The notes: a model not told the origin generated them from the sequence alone. 27,113 nt of DNA from Candidatus Fermentithermobacillaceae bacterium (GCA_012842105.1 DUTL01000325.1:1-27113); one strand, 5' to 3'; shown: positions 1 to 7,669, counted from the first letter of the stretch. Program-made: numbers and translations.

Positions 1-215
1 ACCCATTGCCTCCGGCCGTGTTTGGAATTTCGTTTTCATTGGCAGCTTGGTGGATGCCAGCCTTAAAGCCTCCCTGGCTGTTAGTAGTTAAGCCTGGGCG
101 TATTCTCTTTGAGATAGCAGGCGTTCCTGAAGAAACAGCCAGGGAGGCTTTAAGGCTGGCATCCACCAAGCTGCCAATGAAAACGAAATTCCAAACACGG
201 CCGGAGGCAATGGGT
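1..215. repeat. Perfect terminal inverted repeat (82-bp arms, 51-bp spacer)
   Basis: Bases 1-82 are the exact reverse complement of bases 134-215, with no mismatch over 82 bp; bases 83-133 form the spacer. The right arm lies inside a good L16 reading frame. The left arm in that frame gives residues that do not match L16 and carries no other gene. The structure sits exactly at the sequence end, which points to a fold-back (chimeric) artefact of amplification or assembly rather than a biological palindrome. The true upstream sequence (rest of rplP, and presumably rpsC and others) is not represented. Confidence 0.95.
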
Positions 216-263
216 GCCTTACAGGAAAAGGCGGTGAGAGAAGATGAAGGTGCAGGAAATTAG
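84..263 (+). CDS. rplP: Ribosomal protein L16, C-terminal fragment
   Basis: This is the C-terminal 59 or so residues of large-subunit protein L16, which helps form the tRNA-binding region of the 50S subunit. The fragment starts with VVKPGRILFEIAG and continues through REALRLASTKLPMKTKF, both conserved in L16. The family is about 140 residues long, so the N-terminal part is missing. The frame stays open back to base 6, but bases 1-82 are the fold-back copy of 134-215 and should not be translated as L16. The stop at 261-263 overlaps the rpmC start by 20 bp, which suggests translational coupling. Confidence 0.9.
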   Translation, partial: VVKPGRILFEIAGVPEETAREALRLASTKLPMKTKFQTRPEAMGALQEKAVREDEGAGN

Positions 264-453
264 GAAAATGAGCGACAAGGATTTGAACAGCAAGCTTTCA
301 GATCTCAAGGATGAGCTGTTTAACCTGCGCTTTCAGCATGCTACAGGGCAGCTCGACAATGTGATGAGGATACGCGAGGTTAAGCGATCCATAGCGCGGG
401 TGAAGACTATTCAGCGCCAGAGAGAACTCGGAATGCTTGCCCAGGAGGGTTAA
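244..453 (+). CDS. rpmC: Ribosomal protein L29
   Basis: This 69-residue protein matches bacterial L29 in length and sequence. It has the N-terminal helix KVQEIRKMSDKDL, the LKDELFNLRFQHATGQLDN core and the basic C-terminal helix around RIREVKRSIARVKT. L29 sits near the polypeptide exit tunnel of the 50S subunit and contributes to the docking site for trigger factor and SRP. The ATG overlaps the end of rplP and the stop is followed 3 bp later by rpsQ, the canonical L16-L29-S17 order. Confidence 0.97.
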   Translation: MKVQEIRKMSDKDLNSKLSDLKDELFNLRFQHATGQLDNVMRIREVKRSIARVKTIQRQRELGMLAQEG

Positions 454-456
454 GGT

Positions 457-735
457 ATGGAGCGTGGGAAACGTAAAGAACTGATCGGCGTGGTTGTAAG
501 CGACAAATTGAATAAGACTCGGGTTGTGGCGATTGAAAGCTGGAAAGTTCACCCGCTTTACAAGAAACGGTTCAAATCAACCCGAAAAATACAGGCACAC
601 GACGAAGATAATTGTTCAGCCATAGGTGACAAAGTGAGGGTGTTTGAGACAAGGCCTTTATCGAAGCACAAACGATGGAGAATTTCTGAAGTGCTCGAGA
701 AGTCAAAGGGCCAAGCAGGGGGTGACCGGAGTTGA
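457..735 (+). CDS. rpsQ: Ribosomal protein S17
   Basis: This 92-residue protein has the S17 OB-fold signature: KELIGVVVSDKLNKTRVV near the N-terminus and GDKVRVFETRPLSKHKRWRI near the C-terminus. S17 is a primary 16S rRNA binding protein of the 30S subunit. A short polar tail (EKSKGQAGGDRS) extends past the usual end. The ATG follows the rpmC stop by 3 bp, with AGGAGGGTTAAGGT upstream as the ribosome binding region. The stop TGA overlaps the TTG start of rplN. Confidence 0.97.
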   Translation: MERGKRKELIGVVVSDKLNKTRVVAIESWKVHPLYKKRFKSTRKIQAHDEDNCSAIGDKVRVFETRPLSKHKRWRISEVLEKSKGQAGGDRS

Positions 736-1100
736 TCCAGCCACAGAGCAGGTTGAAGGTAGCAGATAACACAGGTGCAAGAGAAATCATGTGCATAAGG
801 ATTCTTGGGAGCGGCTTTAGGCGCTACGCCTGCTTGGGTGATGTAATTGTTGCTTCGATCAAACAGGCCACGCCCGGAGGCGTTGTTAAGAAGGGCCAGG
901 TAGTAAGGGCGGTCATAGTTCGAACAAGCAGAAACGTTCGGCGCCCTGACGGCACTTATATCAAGTTTGACGACAATGCTGCAGTGATTCTCAAAGATGA
1001 AACAGAGCCTCAAGGTACCCGTATTTTCGGGCCTGTGGCACGGGAACTTCGAGAGAAGCGTTTTACCAAGATCATATCTCTCGCTCCCGAAGTTATTTAG
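732..1100 (+). CDS. rplN: Ribosomal protein L14
   Basis: This 122-residue L14 has the full-length conserved pattern: MIQPQSRLKVADNTGAREI, the loop GDVIVASIKQATPGG, and the C-terminal FGPVARELREKRFTKIISLAPEV. L14 contacts 16S rRNA at an intersubunit bridge and lies close to L19. The start is a TTG at 732 whose last bases overlap the rpsQ stop (TTGA). Alignment with the family fixes this as the start, since no upstream ATG is available and the N-terminal sequence is exactly the family's. Confidence 0.97.
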   Translation: MIQPQSRLKVADNTGAREIMCIRILGSGFRRYACLGDVIVASIKQATPGGVVKKGQVVRAVIVRTSRNVRRPDGTYIKFDDNAAVILKDETEPQGTRIFGPVARELREKRFTKIISLAPEVI

Positions 1101-1123
1101 TGCCTGGAAGGTGGTGGGTTTGA

Positions 1124-1435
1124 GTGAATATCCGTAAGGGTGATACAGTCCTGGTGATAAGTGGCAAGTATAAAGGGGCTAAGGGTAAAGTGCTTAGGGC
1201 CATGCCTGCAGCCAACAGTGTAATTGTTGAGCGGGTGAATTTGCATAAGAAGCATCAAAGGCCCACCCAGGATTTGCCTAAAGGCGGCATTATAGAGAAA
1301 GAGAGCCCTGTACACAGGTCGGCAGTTATGCTCTTGTGCCCCAAGTGTTCCAGGCCCATAAGGGTCGGGTTCAAAGTATTGGATGGTAAGAAAGCTAGGG
1401 TTTGCAGAAAATGTGGCGAAGCCATTGACAAGTGA
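1124..1435 (+). CDS. rplX: Ribosomal protein L24, zinc-ribbon form
   Basis: This 103-residue L24 has an N-terminal KOW RNA-binding motif (IRKGDTVLVISGKYKGAKGKV) and a C-terminal pair of CxxC motifs at C72/C75 and C94/C97, expected to bind zinc. L24 initiates 50S assembly and lies at the tunnel exit. The start is GTG at 1124, preceded by GGTGGTGG. The stop overlaps an upstream GTG candidate for rplE. Confidence 0.97.
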   Translation: MNIRKGDTVLVISGKYKGAKGKVLRAMPAANSVIVERVNLHKKHQRPTQDLPKGGIIEKESPVHRSAVMLLCPKCSRPIRVGFKVLDGKKARVCRKCGEAIDK

Positions 1436-1446
1436 GGTCGAGGAAC

Positions 1447-1983
1447 GTGTCGCTTAAGGATGTATACCGTCAAGATGTAGTTCCCGCCATGATGAAGGCA
1501 TTTGACTATAAAAACATGTTACAAGTGCCCAAAGTCGAAAAAGTGGTTGTTAACATGGGGGTAGGCGAAGCTACCCAAAATGCCGATGCTTTGGAAGCTG
1601 CAGTCTCTGACCTCACAAAGATTACAGGACAGAGGCCTGTTATAACCAAGGCCAAGCGTTCAGTATCAGCCTTCAAAGTGAGAGCGGGTATGAATGTAGG
1701 ATGCAAAGTTACCCTCAGGGGAGATCGTATGTATGATTTCTTAGAGAAACTGTTCAACGTGGTTCTCCCCCGGGTTAGAGACTTTCGTGGAGTGTCGCCG
1801 GACAGCTTTGACGGCCGGGGCAACTACTCCATGGGGCTCAGAGAACAACTTATATTTCCGGAAATCGAGTATGATGAGGTTTCGAAGATACGTGGTATGG
1901 ACATTACCATTGCCACTACAGCGAACACTGATGAAGAAGGGCGATACCTTCTCCAATCTTTAGGTATGCCTTTTCGACAGTAA
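1447..1983 (+). CDS. rplE: Ribosomal protein L5
   Basis: L5 binds 5S rRNA in the central protuberance of the 50S subunit. The protein shows KVEKVVVNMGVGEA, ITGQRPVITKAKRSVSAFK, LPRVRDFRG and the C-terminal GMDITIATTANTDEEGR, all family landmarks, with the usual length of about 178 residues. The start is chosen at GTG 1447 because TGAGG lies 9 bases upstream and the resulting N-terminus (MSLKDVYRQDVVPAMM) fits the family. An in-frame GTG at 1432, overlapping the rplX stop, would add five residues and has a poorer ribosome binding site. Confidence 0.95.
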   Translation: MSLKDVYRQDVVPAMMKAFDYKNMLQVPKVEKVVVNMGVGEATQNADALEAAVSDLTKITGQRPVITKAKRSVSAFKVRAGMNVGCKVTLRGDRMYDFLEKLFNVVLPRVRDFRGVSPDSFDGRGNYSMGLREQLIFPEIEYDEVSKIRGMDITIATTANTDEEGRYLLQSLGMPFRQ

Positions 1984-1995
1984 GGAGGAGATTTC

Positions 1996-2181
1996 TTGGC
2001 GAGCAAAGCCAAACTTAGCAAGGCGAACAAGGAGCCAAAATTCTCCACGCGGAGAGTCAACAGGTGCAATATTTGTGGCAGAACCCGTGCCTATATGAGA
2101 AAATTCGGCCTGTGCAGGCATTGTTTCAGGGCTTTGGCTCATCGCGGTGAGATTCCTGGCGTAAAGAAAGCCAGCTGGTAG
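1996..2181 (+). CDS. rpsN: Ribosomal protein S14, zinc-binding type Z
   Basis: This is the 61-residue short, zinc-binding (C+) form of S14, with C24/C27 and C40/C43 as the zinc ligands and the typical C-terminus GEIPGVKKASW. It belongs to the head of the 30S subunit. The start is TTG at 1996 preceded by the strong site AAGGAGGAG at 1982-1990. Having only the zinc form in the main operon is normal for many Firmicutes; a zinc-free paralogue, if any, would be elsewhere. Confidence 0.96.
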   Translation: MASKAKLSKANKEPKFSTRRVNRCNICGRTRAYMRKFGLCRHCFRALAHRGEIPGVKKASW

Positions 2182-2195
2182 GAGGGAAATTATCG

Positions 2196-2591
2196 ATGAC
2201 ACATGATCCTATTGCCGATATGCTTACCAGGCTGCGCAACGCTGGCATGGCAAAACACGAGAGGGTGGATATGCCTTACTCTCAAATGAAGGAGAGGATT
2301 GTGGCAGTCCTTAAAGCAGAAGGCTATATAAGGGACTATGAGGTAATACAGGGCAAGCCGTTTTCAAAATTGCGAGTATACTTAAAATACGGCCCTGGCA
2401 AAACATGTGCAATAACCGGAATTAGGCAGATCTCCAAGCCTGGTCTTAGGGTTTATGCCGGCAAGGAAGATGTTCCCAGAGTGCTGGGTGGGTTAGGCAT
2501 TGCTGTCATTTCCACGTCTGCGGGGATTATGACCGATAGGTCAGCTCGTACGGAGGGGAGAGGCGGCGAAGTGGTTTGTTACGTATGGTAG
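2196..2591 (+). CDS. rpsH: Ribosomal protein S8
   Basis: This 131-residue S8 runs from MTHDPIADMLTRLRNA to the family signature STSAGIMTDRSARTEGRGGEVVCYVW. S8 is a primary binder of 16S rRNA helix 21 and in E. coli is also the translational repressor of the spc operon; whether that holds here cannot be read from the sequence. The ATG follows the rpsN stop by 14 bp, with GGAGGG as the ribosome binding site. Confidence 0.98.
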   Translation: MTHDPIADMLTRLRNAGMAKHERVDMPYSQMKERIVAVLKAEGYIRDYEVIQGKPFSKLRVYLKYGPGKTCAITGIRQISKPGLRVYAGKEDVPRVLGGLGIAVISTSAGIMTDRSARTEGRGGEVVCYVW

Positions 2592-2613
2592 GAAGGTACA
2601 GGAGGGTTTTTGC

Positions 2614-3150
2614 ATGTCGCGAATTGGAATAAAACCCATAGAAATACCCTCAGGGGTTAACGTGACTGTGGATAATGCCACAATTTCGGTAATGGGCCCC
2701 AAAGGGACGCTGAGCAAGCAGCTTCATCCGGACATGAAGGTTACGGTTAATGAAGGCGCTATTATTGTTGAAAGGCCGTCTGACACCAAGAAACACAAGT
2801 CTCTCCATGGGCTGACGCGCACATTGGTTAACAACATGGTCATTGGTGTGACCCAGGGTTACGAAAAGGGGCTGGAAATGTCCGGCGTCGGTTACCGGGC
2901 TTCAAAGTCCGGAGACAAAGTAATACTGAACCTTGGCTTCTCCAAGCCTTGCGAGATAGTACCTCCTAAGGGAATCGAGATTGAGGTGCCGGCTCCCACA
3001 AGAGTGATAGTACGCGGAATTGATAAGGCCATGGTCGGGCAGGTAGCTTCCGACATACGAAGGCTGCGGCCGCCGGAGCCTTATCAAGGCACAGGCGTTA
3101 GGTATGTTGGAGAGACAATAAAACGCAAGGTTGTCAAGGGCGCTAAGTAG
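2614..3150 (+). CDS. rplF: Ribosomal protein L6
   Basis: This 178-residue L6 starts with MSRIGIKPIEIPSGVNV and carries the two repeated L6 domains. The conserved C-terminal region includes RRLRPPEPYQGTGVRYVGE followed by a basic tail. L6 lies near the sarcin-ricin loop at the factor-binding site of the 50S subunit. The ATG is preceded by the strong AGGAGGG at about 2600-2606. It sits between rpsH and rplR, the standard spc order. Confidence 0.98.
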   Translation: MSRIGIKPIEIPSGVNVTVDNATISVMGPKGTLSKQLHPDMKVTVNEGAIIVERPSDTKKHKSLHGLTRTLVNNMVIGVTQGYEKGLEMSGVGYRASKSGDKVILNLGFSKPCEIVPPKGIEIEVPAPTRVIVRGIDKAMVGQVASDIRRLRPPEPYQGTGVRYVGETIKRKVVKGAK

Positions 3151-3174
3151 CCTGCAGGGGAGGAAGGACATTAG

Positions 3175-3540
3175 ATGGCTGTGAAGATAAAGCATGAAAA
3201 GCGAGCCAGGCGCCACCGTCGCGTAAGAAGAAAAGTGGTGGGTACACCTGAGCGTCCAAGGTTGAACGTGTTCAGAAGTTTAAACCATATTTACGCGCAG
3301 ATAGTTGATGATACGGCCCGGGAAACCCTCGTATCAGCTTCGTCGCGTGAAGAAACTTTTGAAGCATCGGGTAAATCAGGCGCCAACGCCGAGGGAGCCA
3401 CAGTGGTCGGAAACCTGATCGCCAAAAGGGCTTTGGAAAAGAATATAAAGCACGTTGTATTCGACCGTGGCGGCTACCGTTATCACGGACGTGTCAAGGC
3501 ATTAGCAGACGGAGCCAGGCAAGGTGGGCTGGATTTCTAA
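3175..3540 (+). CDS. rplR: Ribosomal protein L18
   Basis: This 121-residue L18 has the arginine-rich N-terminus, TPERPRLNVFRSLNHIYAQIVDD, and the C-terminal VVFDRGGYRYHGRVKALADGARQGGLDF typical of the family. L18 binds 5S rRNA and brings it to the central protuberance. The ATG follows GGGGAGGAAGG. The gene's end overlaps possible upstream starts of rpsE. Confidence 0.98.
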   Translation: MAVKIKHEKRARRHRRVRRKVVGTPERPRLNVFRSLNHIYAQIVDDTARETLVSASSREETFEASGKSGANAEGATVVGNLIAKRALEKNIKHVVFDRGGYRYHGRVKALADGARQGGLDF

Positions 3541-3559
3541 TATGCGGGGTGATTATTTG

Positions 3560-4117
3560 TTGTCAAGAAATAGTTCCGCCAGGGATGGCCGGAGGGGCCG
3601 GCCCGACGAAGAGTTTAAGGACCATGTGGTCACTTTTGGCCCAGTGTCCAAGACAGTCAAAGGCGGGCGCAGGCGGACTTTTAGGGCCCTTGTAGTGGTC
3701 GGAAACGGAAATGGCAAGGTCGGGGCCGGATTGGGCAAGGCGCAAGACCTAACCGACGCCATCAGGAAAGGCATTGACGATGCCAAGAAGAATGTGATTG
3801 AAGTACCTATGAACGAGTCTACCATTCCACATGAAGTGATAGGCCGTTTTGGTGCAGGCAGGGTTCTTCTGCGTCCGGCGTCGCCAGGTACAGGTATCAT
3901 CGCGGGCAGGGGTGTGCGCCCCATTATGGAACTTGGAGGAATCCAGGATGTTCTGGCCAAATCTTTGGGCTCTTCCAATCCTTACAACGTTGTATATGCG
4001 ACGATTGAAGCTCTTAAGAACCTTCGCAGCGCACGCGAGATAGCAGAGATACGTGGCCTGGCAGGAAGGAAGGAAAAAGGTGAAGAAGCGGAGGTCATTC
4101 CCAATGGACTTGCATGA
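3560..4117 (+). CDS. rpsE: Ribosomal protein S5
   Basis: S5 functions in decoding fidelity and mRNA unwinding on the 30S subunit. The core includes the dsRBD-like segment around TVKGGRRRTFRALVVVGNGNG and the second domain with RVLLRPASPGTGIIAGRGVR and SSNPYNVVYATIEAL. The C-terminus is longer than usual, ending in a charged stretch (GRKEKGEEAEVIPNGLA). The start is uncertain: TTG 3560 is preferred because GGGGTGAT (3546-3553) is well placed; ATG 3542 and GTG 3524 are in-frame alternatives. The end overlaps rplO by 14 bp, leaving no room for rpmD (L30). Confidence 0.93.
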   Translation: MSRNSSARDGRRGRPDEEFKDHVVTFGPVSKTVKGGRRRTFRALVVVGNGNGKVGAGLGKAQDLTDAIRKGIDDAKKNVIEVPMNESTIPHEVIGRFGAGRVLLRPASPGTGIIAGRGVRPIMELGGIQDVLAKSLGSSNPYNVVYATIEALKNLRSAREIAEIRGLAGRKEKGEEAEVIPNGLA

Positions 4118-4547
4118 GGTACTCTCACCAATTCCGGGTTCTGTGAGGAAGCCCAGGCGAAAGGGGCAAGGGCTTGGTTCCGGGTTCGGTAAGACTGGAG
4201 GGAGAGGGCAGAAAGGCCAGAAATCAAGGTCTGGTGGCACCAAACCACCGGGCTTTGAGGGCGGGCAAACGAAACTCGTAAGGCGCATTCCAAAACGCGG
4301 TTTTAAGAACATATTTGGAATCACTTATGATGTTGTGAATGTTGGCGAAATGGACATCTTCGAGGCAGGCAGCGATGTGGGCCCTGAGGATCTGAAAGAC
4401 GCGGGGCTCCTCAGGAGGAATTCACGCTACATCAAAATTCTGGGTGAAGGTGAGATCGATAAGGCTTTTACTGTTAAGGCACATGCGTTTTCTAACAGTG
4501 CGAAACAGAAAATTGAAGCTGCCGGCGGCAAAGCCGAGGTGATATAG
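4104..4547 (+). CDS. rplO: Ribosomal protein L15
   Basis: This 147-residue L15 starts MDLHEVLSPIPGSVRKPRRKG, has the glycine/arginine-rich GSGFGKTGGRGQKGQKSR loop that penetrates 23S rRNA, and the C-terminal AHAFSNSAKQKIEAAGG. The reading frame is open further upstream (to a GTG at 4053), but the family N-terminus and GGAGG at about 4090-4094 fix the start at ATG 4104. It overlaps the end of rpsE and its stop directly abuts the secY ATG. Confidence 0.96.
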   Translation: MDLHEVLSPIPGSVRKPRRKGQGLGSGFGKTGGRGQKGQKSRSGGTKPPGFEGGQTKLVRRIPKRGFKNIFGITYDVVNVGEMDIFEAGSDVGPEDLKDAGLLRRNSRYIKILGEGEIDKAFTVKAHAFSNSAKQKIEAAGGKAEVI

Positions 4548-5810
4548 ATGGTATCGACGTTCAGGACTGCATGGCGCGTCCCTGATCTCCGTAACAGAAT
4601 ATTGTATACAGTGGGTATGCTTATTGTCTTCAGGGCAGGGGTTGCAGTACCTGTGCCAGGCATTATTCCGGAAGTCATTGCCGAACTGTTCAAAGAAGGA
4701 ACCTTATTTGCTTTCATGGACCTGTTTTCAGGCGGTGCCTTGAGGAACTATTCGGTATTTGCCATGAGCATTTATCCGTATATCAACAGCTCAATCATAA
4801 TGCAGCTTCTTACTATGATCATACCGAAGTGGGAAGAGATGTCCAAAGACGAAGACGGAAGAGAGAAACTTCAGGATTACACCAGATACGCGACGATAGT
4901 TCTCGGCGCTATCCAGGCTACCGGTATGACACTGGGTATTCGTGCCCAAGGAGCTCTTGTATCGACTTCACCCTGGGTTCTCATTGAAGCGGTATTGAGC
5001 CTTACAGCCGGGACTGCATTTTTGATGTGGCTTGGTGAACTCATTACCGAAAAAGGCATTGGGAACGGGATTTCCCTGTTCATATTTGGTGGAATAGTGT
5101 CAGGGATGCCTCGTGAAATAGCCAGTTTGTATGTTCTGCTCAGACTTGGGCGAACCCACTGGTACAATGTTTTGGCTTTGCTGGCTATAACTCTGATTAC
5201 TTTGGTGCTTGTCATTTGGGTTACCGAAGGCGAAAGGCGCGTGCCTGTACAGTATTCGAAAAGGGTTGTGGGGCGTAAGATGATGGGCGGTTATTCAACC
5301 CACATTCCAATGAGGATCAACCAGGCCGGTGTAATTCCTGTAATCTTTGCGTCCTCGCTTCTGGCTTTCCCTGCCACAATCGCCTCGTTTATCCAGGCGC
5401 CGTGGGCACGTCGTTTAGAGGCGTTTTTTGACTACACGCAGCCGTGGTACACGGTCATGTATGCTTTGCTCATATTCGGGTTTACTTTCTTTTATACATC
5501 TATGGTGTTTAACCCTCTGGATGTAGCGGATAACATGAGGAAATACGGCGGATTCATACCTGGCATCCGTCCGGGCAGGCCTACTGCTGATGTTCTGGCG
5601 CGAGTAGTCAACAAGATTACTTTTGTGGGGGCGCTTTTCCTTGCGATAATAGCCATTTTGCCCAACTTCGTTATACAGATTACGGGCTTACCCGGATTTC
5701 AGGCTTTGGGTGGCACCGCCATGCTTATTGTAGTAGGTGTTGCGCTTGAAACCATGAAGCAAATTGAGGCTCAACTTGTGATGCGTAACTATGAGGGGTT
5801 CTTAAAGTGA
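4548..5810 (+). CDS. secY: Protein translocase channel subunit SecY
   Basis: This 420-residue integral membrane protein has about ten hydrophobic segments and is full length for bacterial SecY. Recognisable parts are the N-terminal DLRNRILYTVGMLIVFR, the plug region FSGGALRNYSVFAMSIYPYI, the cytosolic loop VQYSKRVVGRKMMGG, and the C-terminal loop NMRKYGGFIPGIRPGRPTA, which contacts SecA and the ribosome. It forms the SecYEG channel for protein export and membrane insertion. Its ATG follows the rplO stop without a spacer, so translation is probably coupled. Confidence 0.98.
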   Translation: MVSTFRTAWRVPDLRNRILYTVGMLIVFRAGVAVPVPGIIPEVIAELFKEGTLFAFMDLFSGGALRNYSVFAMSIYPYINSSIIMQLLTMIIPKWEEMSKDEDGREKLQDYTRYATIVLGAIQATGMTLGIRAQGALVSTSPWVLIEAVLSLTAGTAFLMWLGELITEKGIGNGISLFIFGGIVSGMPREIASLYVLLRLGRTHWYNVLALLAITLITLVLVIWVTEGERRVPVQYSKRVVGRKMMGGYSTHIPMRINQAGVIPVIFASSLLAFPATIASFIQAPWARRLEAFFDYTQPWYTVMYALLIFGFTFFYTSMVFNPLDVADNMRKYGGFIPGIRPGRPTADVLARVVNKITFVGALFLAIIAILPNFVIQITGLPGFQALGGTAMLIVVGVALETMKQIEAQLVMRNYEGFLK

Positions 5811-5820
5811 GGAGATTTGA

Positions 5821-6486
5821 GTGAGACTTTTGTTCTTGGGGCCACCGGGAGCAGGTAAGGGCACACAGGCAAAACTCGTGGCTGAAAAGTTCGGGCTAAT
5901 TCATATAGCGCCGGGCGACATATTTAGGCAGGAAGTAAGGGCAGATACTGATCTGGGGCGCGTCGTAGAAGGCATAATGGCTGAAGGACGGCTTGTACCT
6001 GATGATATAACCACGCAAATCATCGAGAAAAGGATTGCCTCGCCTGAAGCCGCAAATGGCTTTGTTTTGGATGGCTTTCCCAGGAATATTGCTCAAGCCG
6101 GGGCTCTCACCAAACTTCTTGAAGCTAGAAATGACAGGCTCAACCTAGTGATAAACCTGGAAGTCCCCGAAGAAGAACTTGTGGGGAGATCGAGAACCAG
6201 AAGGGTTTGTTCCGGTTGCGGGAAACCTTACAACATTAAGCTTGAACCACCCAGGATAGAAGGCAAGTGTGATGTTTGCGGAGGAGCCCTTATTGCACGG
6301 GAAGATGACCAAGAAAGCACGGTAAGGCAACGGTTGAAACTCTACCATGAGGTTACCGAACCGTTGTTTGAGTATTACAATCGAGACGAAATTGTGGTAT
6401 CTATAAATGGTTGTGGAGATGTAGATTTGATTTTCGAAAGAATCGTTGAATCTCTTGAGAAAAAAGGTTTGTCGGGGAAGAGATAA
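5821..6486 (+). CDS. adk: Adenylate kinase, zinc-LID form
   Basis: Adenylate kinase converts ATP and AMP into two ADP in the cytosol. The P-loop GPPGAGKGT lies at residues 7-15, the AMP-binding region includes GFVLDGFPRN at about 80-89, and the LID has a four-cysteine zinc site at C130/C133 and C150/C153, the long form common in Gram-positives. The 221-residue length fits. The start is GTG at 5821 with GGAGATT just upstream, 10 bp after secY. The secY-adk-map order is typical of Firmicutes. Confidence 0.98.
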   Translation: MRLLFLGPPGAGKGTQAKLVAEKFGLIHIAPGDIFRQEVRADTDLGRVVEGIMAEGRLVPDDITTQIIEKRIASPEAANGFVLDGFPRNIAQAGALTKLLEARNDRLNLVINLEVPEEELVGRSRTRRVCSGCGKPYNIKLEPPRIEGKCDVCGGALIAREDDQESTVRQRLKLYHEVTEPLFEYYNRDEIVVSINGCGDVDLIFERIVESLEKKGLSGKR

Positions 6487-6490
6487 GCTG

Positions 6491-7234
6491 ATGATCATTT
6501 TGAAAACTGACAGAGAACTGGCTATTATGGCTAAGGCGGGGCAAATTGCGCGAGAGTGTTTGCTGAGGCTGGGCGCGATGATCAGTCCCGGAGTCAAAAC
6601 ATTTGAGCTGGACCGGGCTGCAGAGGAGTTCATAAGAAGCAAAGGCGCTTTGCCTACGTTTAAGGGGCTTTACGGCTTTCCGGCCACTATTTGCACATCC
6701 AAGAATGAAGTAGTGGTACACGGAGTCCCAGGGGATACGGTTTTGGAAGAAGGCGACATCATCTCACTCGATGTGGGCGCTACTTTTCAGGGTTTTGTCG
6801 GAGATACCGCGGCGACGTTCCCGGTTGGGAAAGTTTCTCCAGATGCCCTGAAGCTTATTGACGTTACAAGAGAGTCTTTGAATCGGGGTATTGCACAAGC
6901 AGTGGCAGGCTCCCACATCGGAGACGTAGGCCATGCAATTGAGGGTTATGTAAAAGAGCATGGATTCAGTGTGGTCAAGGACTATGCCGGGCATGGGGTT
7001 GGCAGATCCATGCACGAGAGCCCAACGGTGCCAAACTACGGGAAACCAGGTATGGGGCCGCTGCTACGCAAGGGGTTGGTTATAGCTATCGAACCAATGG
7101 TTAACGCCGGAGGTTCAGAAGTGATTACGTTCCCCGACATGAGTGTTGTGACCAGAGATGGTTCATGGTCAGCTCACTTTGAGCACACAGTGGCCATTAC
7201 TGAAGAAGGCCCGGTTTGCCTTACTATGGTATAA
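6491..7234 (+). CDS. map: Methionine aminopeptidase, type I
   Basis: This enzyme removes the initiator methionine from nascent proteins. All five metal ligands of the pita-bread fold are present: D94, D105, H168, E201 and E231, within the motifs SLDVGATF, GDTAATF, GHGVGRSMHE, AIEPMVNAG and FEHTV. Length is 247 residues, usual for bacterial type Ia. The start is ATG 6491, 4 bp after the adk stop with GGGGAAGAG upstream; the open frame upstream overlaps adk and is not part of the family. Confidence 0.97.
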   Translation: MIILKTDRELAIMAKAGQIARECLLRLGAMISPGVKTFELDRAAEEFIRSKGALPTFKGLYGFPATICTSKNEVVVHGVPGDTVLEEGDIISLDVGATFQGFVGDTAATFPVGKVSPDALKLIDVTRESLNRGIAQAVAGSHIGDVGHAIEGYVKEHGFSVVKDYAGHGVGRSMHESPTVPNYGKPGMGPLLRKGLVIAIEPMVNAGGSEVITFPDMSVVTRDGSWSAHFEHTVAITEEGPVCLTMV

Positions 7235-7281
7235 CCTGGTAATATGCGGATACACTTTTCTTATAAATGAGGAGGAATAGC

Positions 7282-7500
7282 ATGCCGAAACAAGACAGCA
7301 TTGAGGTTGAGGGCAGGGTAACAGAGCCGCTTCCCAATGCCATGTTTCGGGTGGAAGTCGAAGGCGGGCACAAAGTGCTGGCACATATCTCCGGAAAGAT
7401 GAGGATTAACTTCATCAAGATTCTCGCCGGAGACAGAGTGCTTGTTGAACTGAGCCCATATGACTTGACCCGCGGCAGGATTGTCCGTCGCCTTAGATAG
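7282..7500 (+). CDS. infA: Translation initiation factor IF-1
   Basis: This 72-residue OB-fold protein is almost the consensus IF-1: MPKQDSIEVEGRV, LPNAMFRVEVEGGHKVLAHIS and GDRVLVELSPYDLTRGRIV. IF-1 occupies the ribosomal A site during initiation. The start at ATG 7282 is set by AGGAGGA at 7270-7276; an in-frame ATG at 7267 would place the ribosome binding site inside the gene. It lies 47 bp after map. The KOW-domain gene that many Clostridia have between map and infA is absent. Confidence 0.97.
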   Translation: MPKQDSIEVEGRVTEPLPNAMFRVEVEGGHKVLAHISGKMRINFIKILAGDRVLVELSPYDLTRGRIVRRLR

Positions 7501-7538
7501 GGACAAGGGATGTCTTCCTTTTGAAGGGGGTTTTTCAT

Positions 7539-7652
7539 GTGAAGGTGAGGCCTTCAGTGAAGAAGATATGCGAAAAATGCCGGATTATCAGAAGGCACGG
7601 CAGAGTTGTAGTGGTTTGTTCTAATCCAAAGCACAAACAGAGACAGGGTTAA
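7539..7652 (+). CDS. rpmJ: Ribosomal protein L36, zinc-binding form
   Basis: A short gene of 37 codons plus stop encodes a complete L36: residues start (V/M)KVRPSVKKICEKC and end SNPKHKQRQG. The zinc ligands C11, C14, C27 and H32 are all present, so this is the C+ form. L36 is a small 50S protein near the peptidyl-transferase periphery. The start is GTG at 7539 (the overlapping ATG at 7537 is followed at once by TGA); AAGGGGG at 7524-7530 is the ribosome binding site. It sits in the standard infA-rpmJ-rpsM order. Confidence 0.96.
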   Translation: MKVRPSVKKICEKCRIIRRHGRVVVVCSNPKHKQRQG

Positions 7653-7669
7653 TTGGGGGTGAAATGTGA

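Noticed and set aside
6..83. N-terminal part of an open frame continuous with L16
   Set aside because: It is translated from the reverse-complement copy of 134-215 and has no L16 resemblance; treated as artefact.
558..1013. Long minus-strand open frame opposite rpsQ/rplN (and similar antisense frames throughout, such as 3749-4324, 10700-11191 and 20557-21102)
   Set aside because: They are shadows of confidently identified plus-strand genes and show no recognisable family or ribosome binding context.
4053..4103. Upstream GTG extension of rplO
   Set aside because: It overlaps rpsE, does not resemble L15, and the family start MDLHEV with a good ribosome binding site is at 4104.
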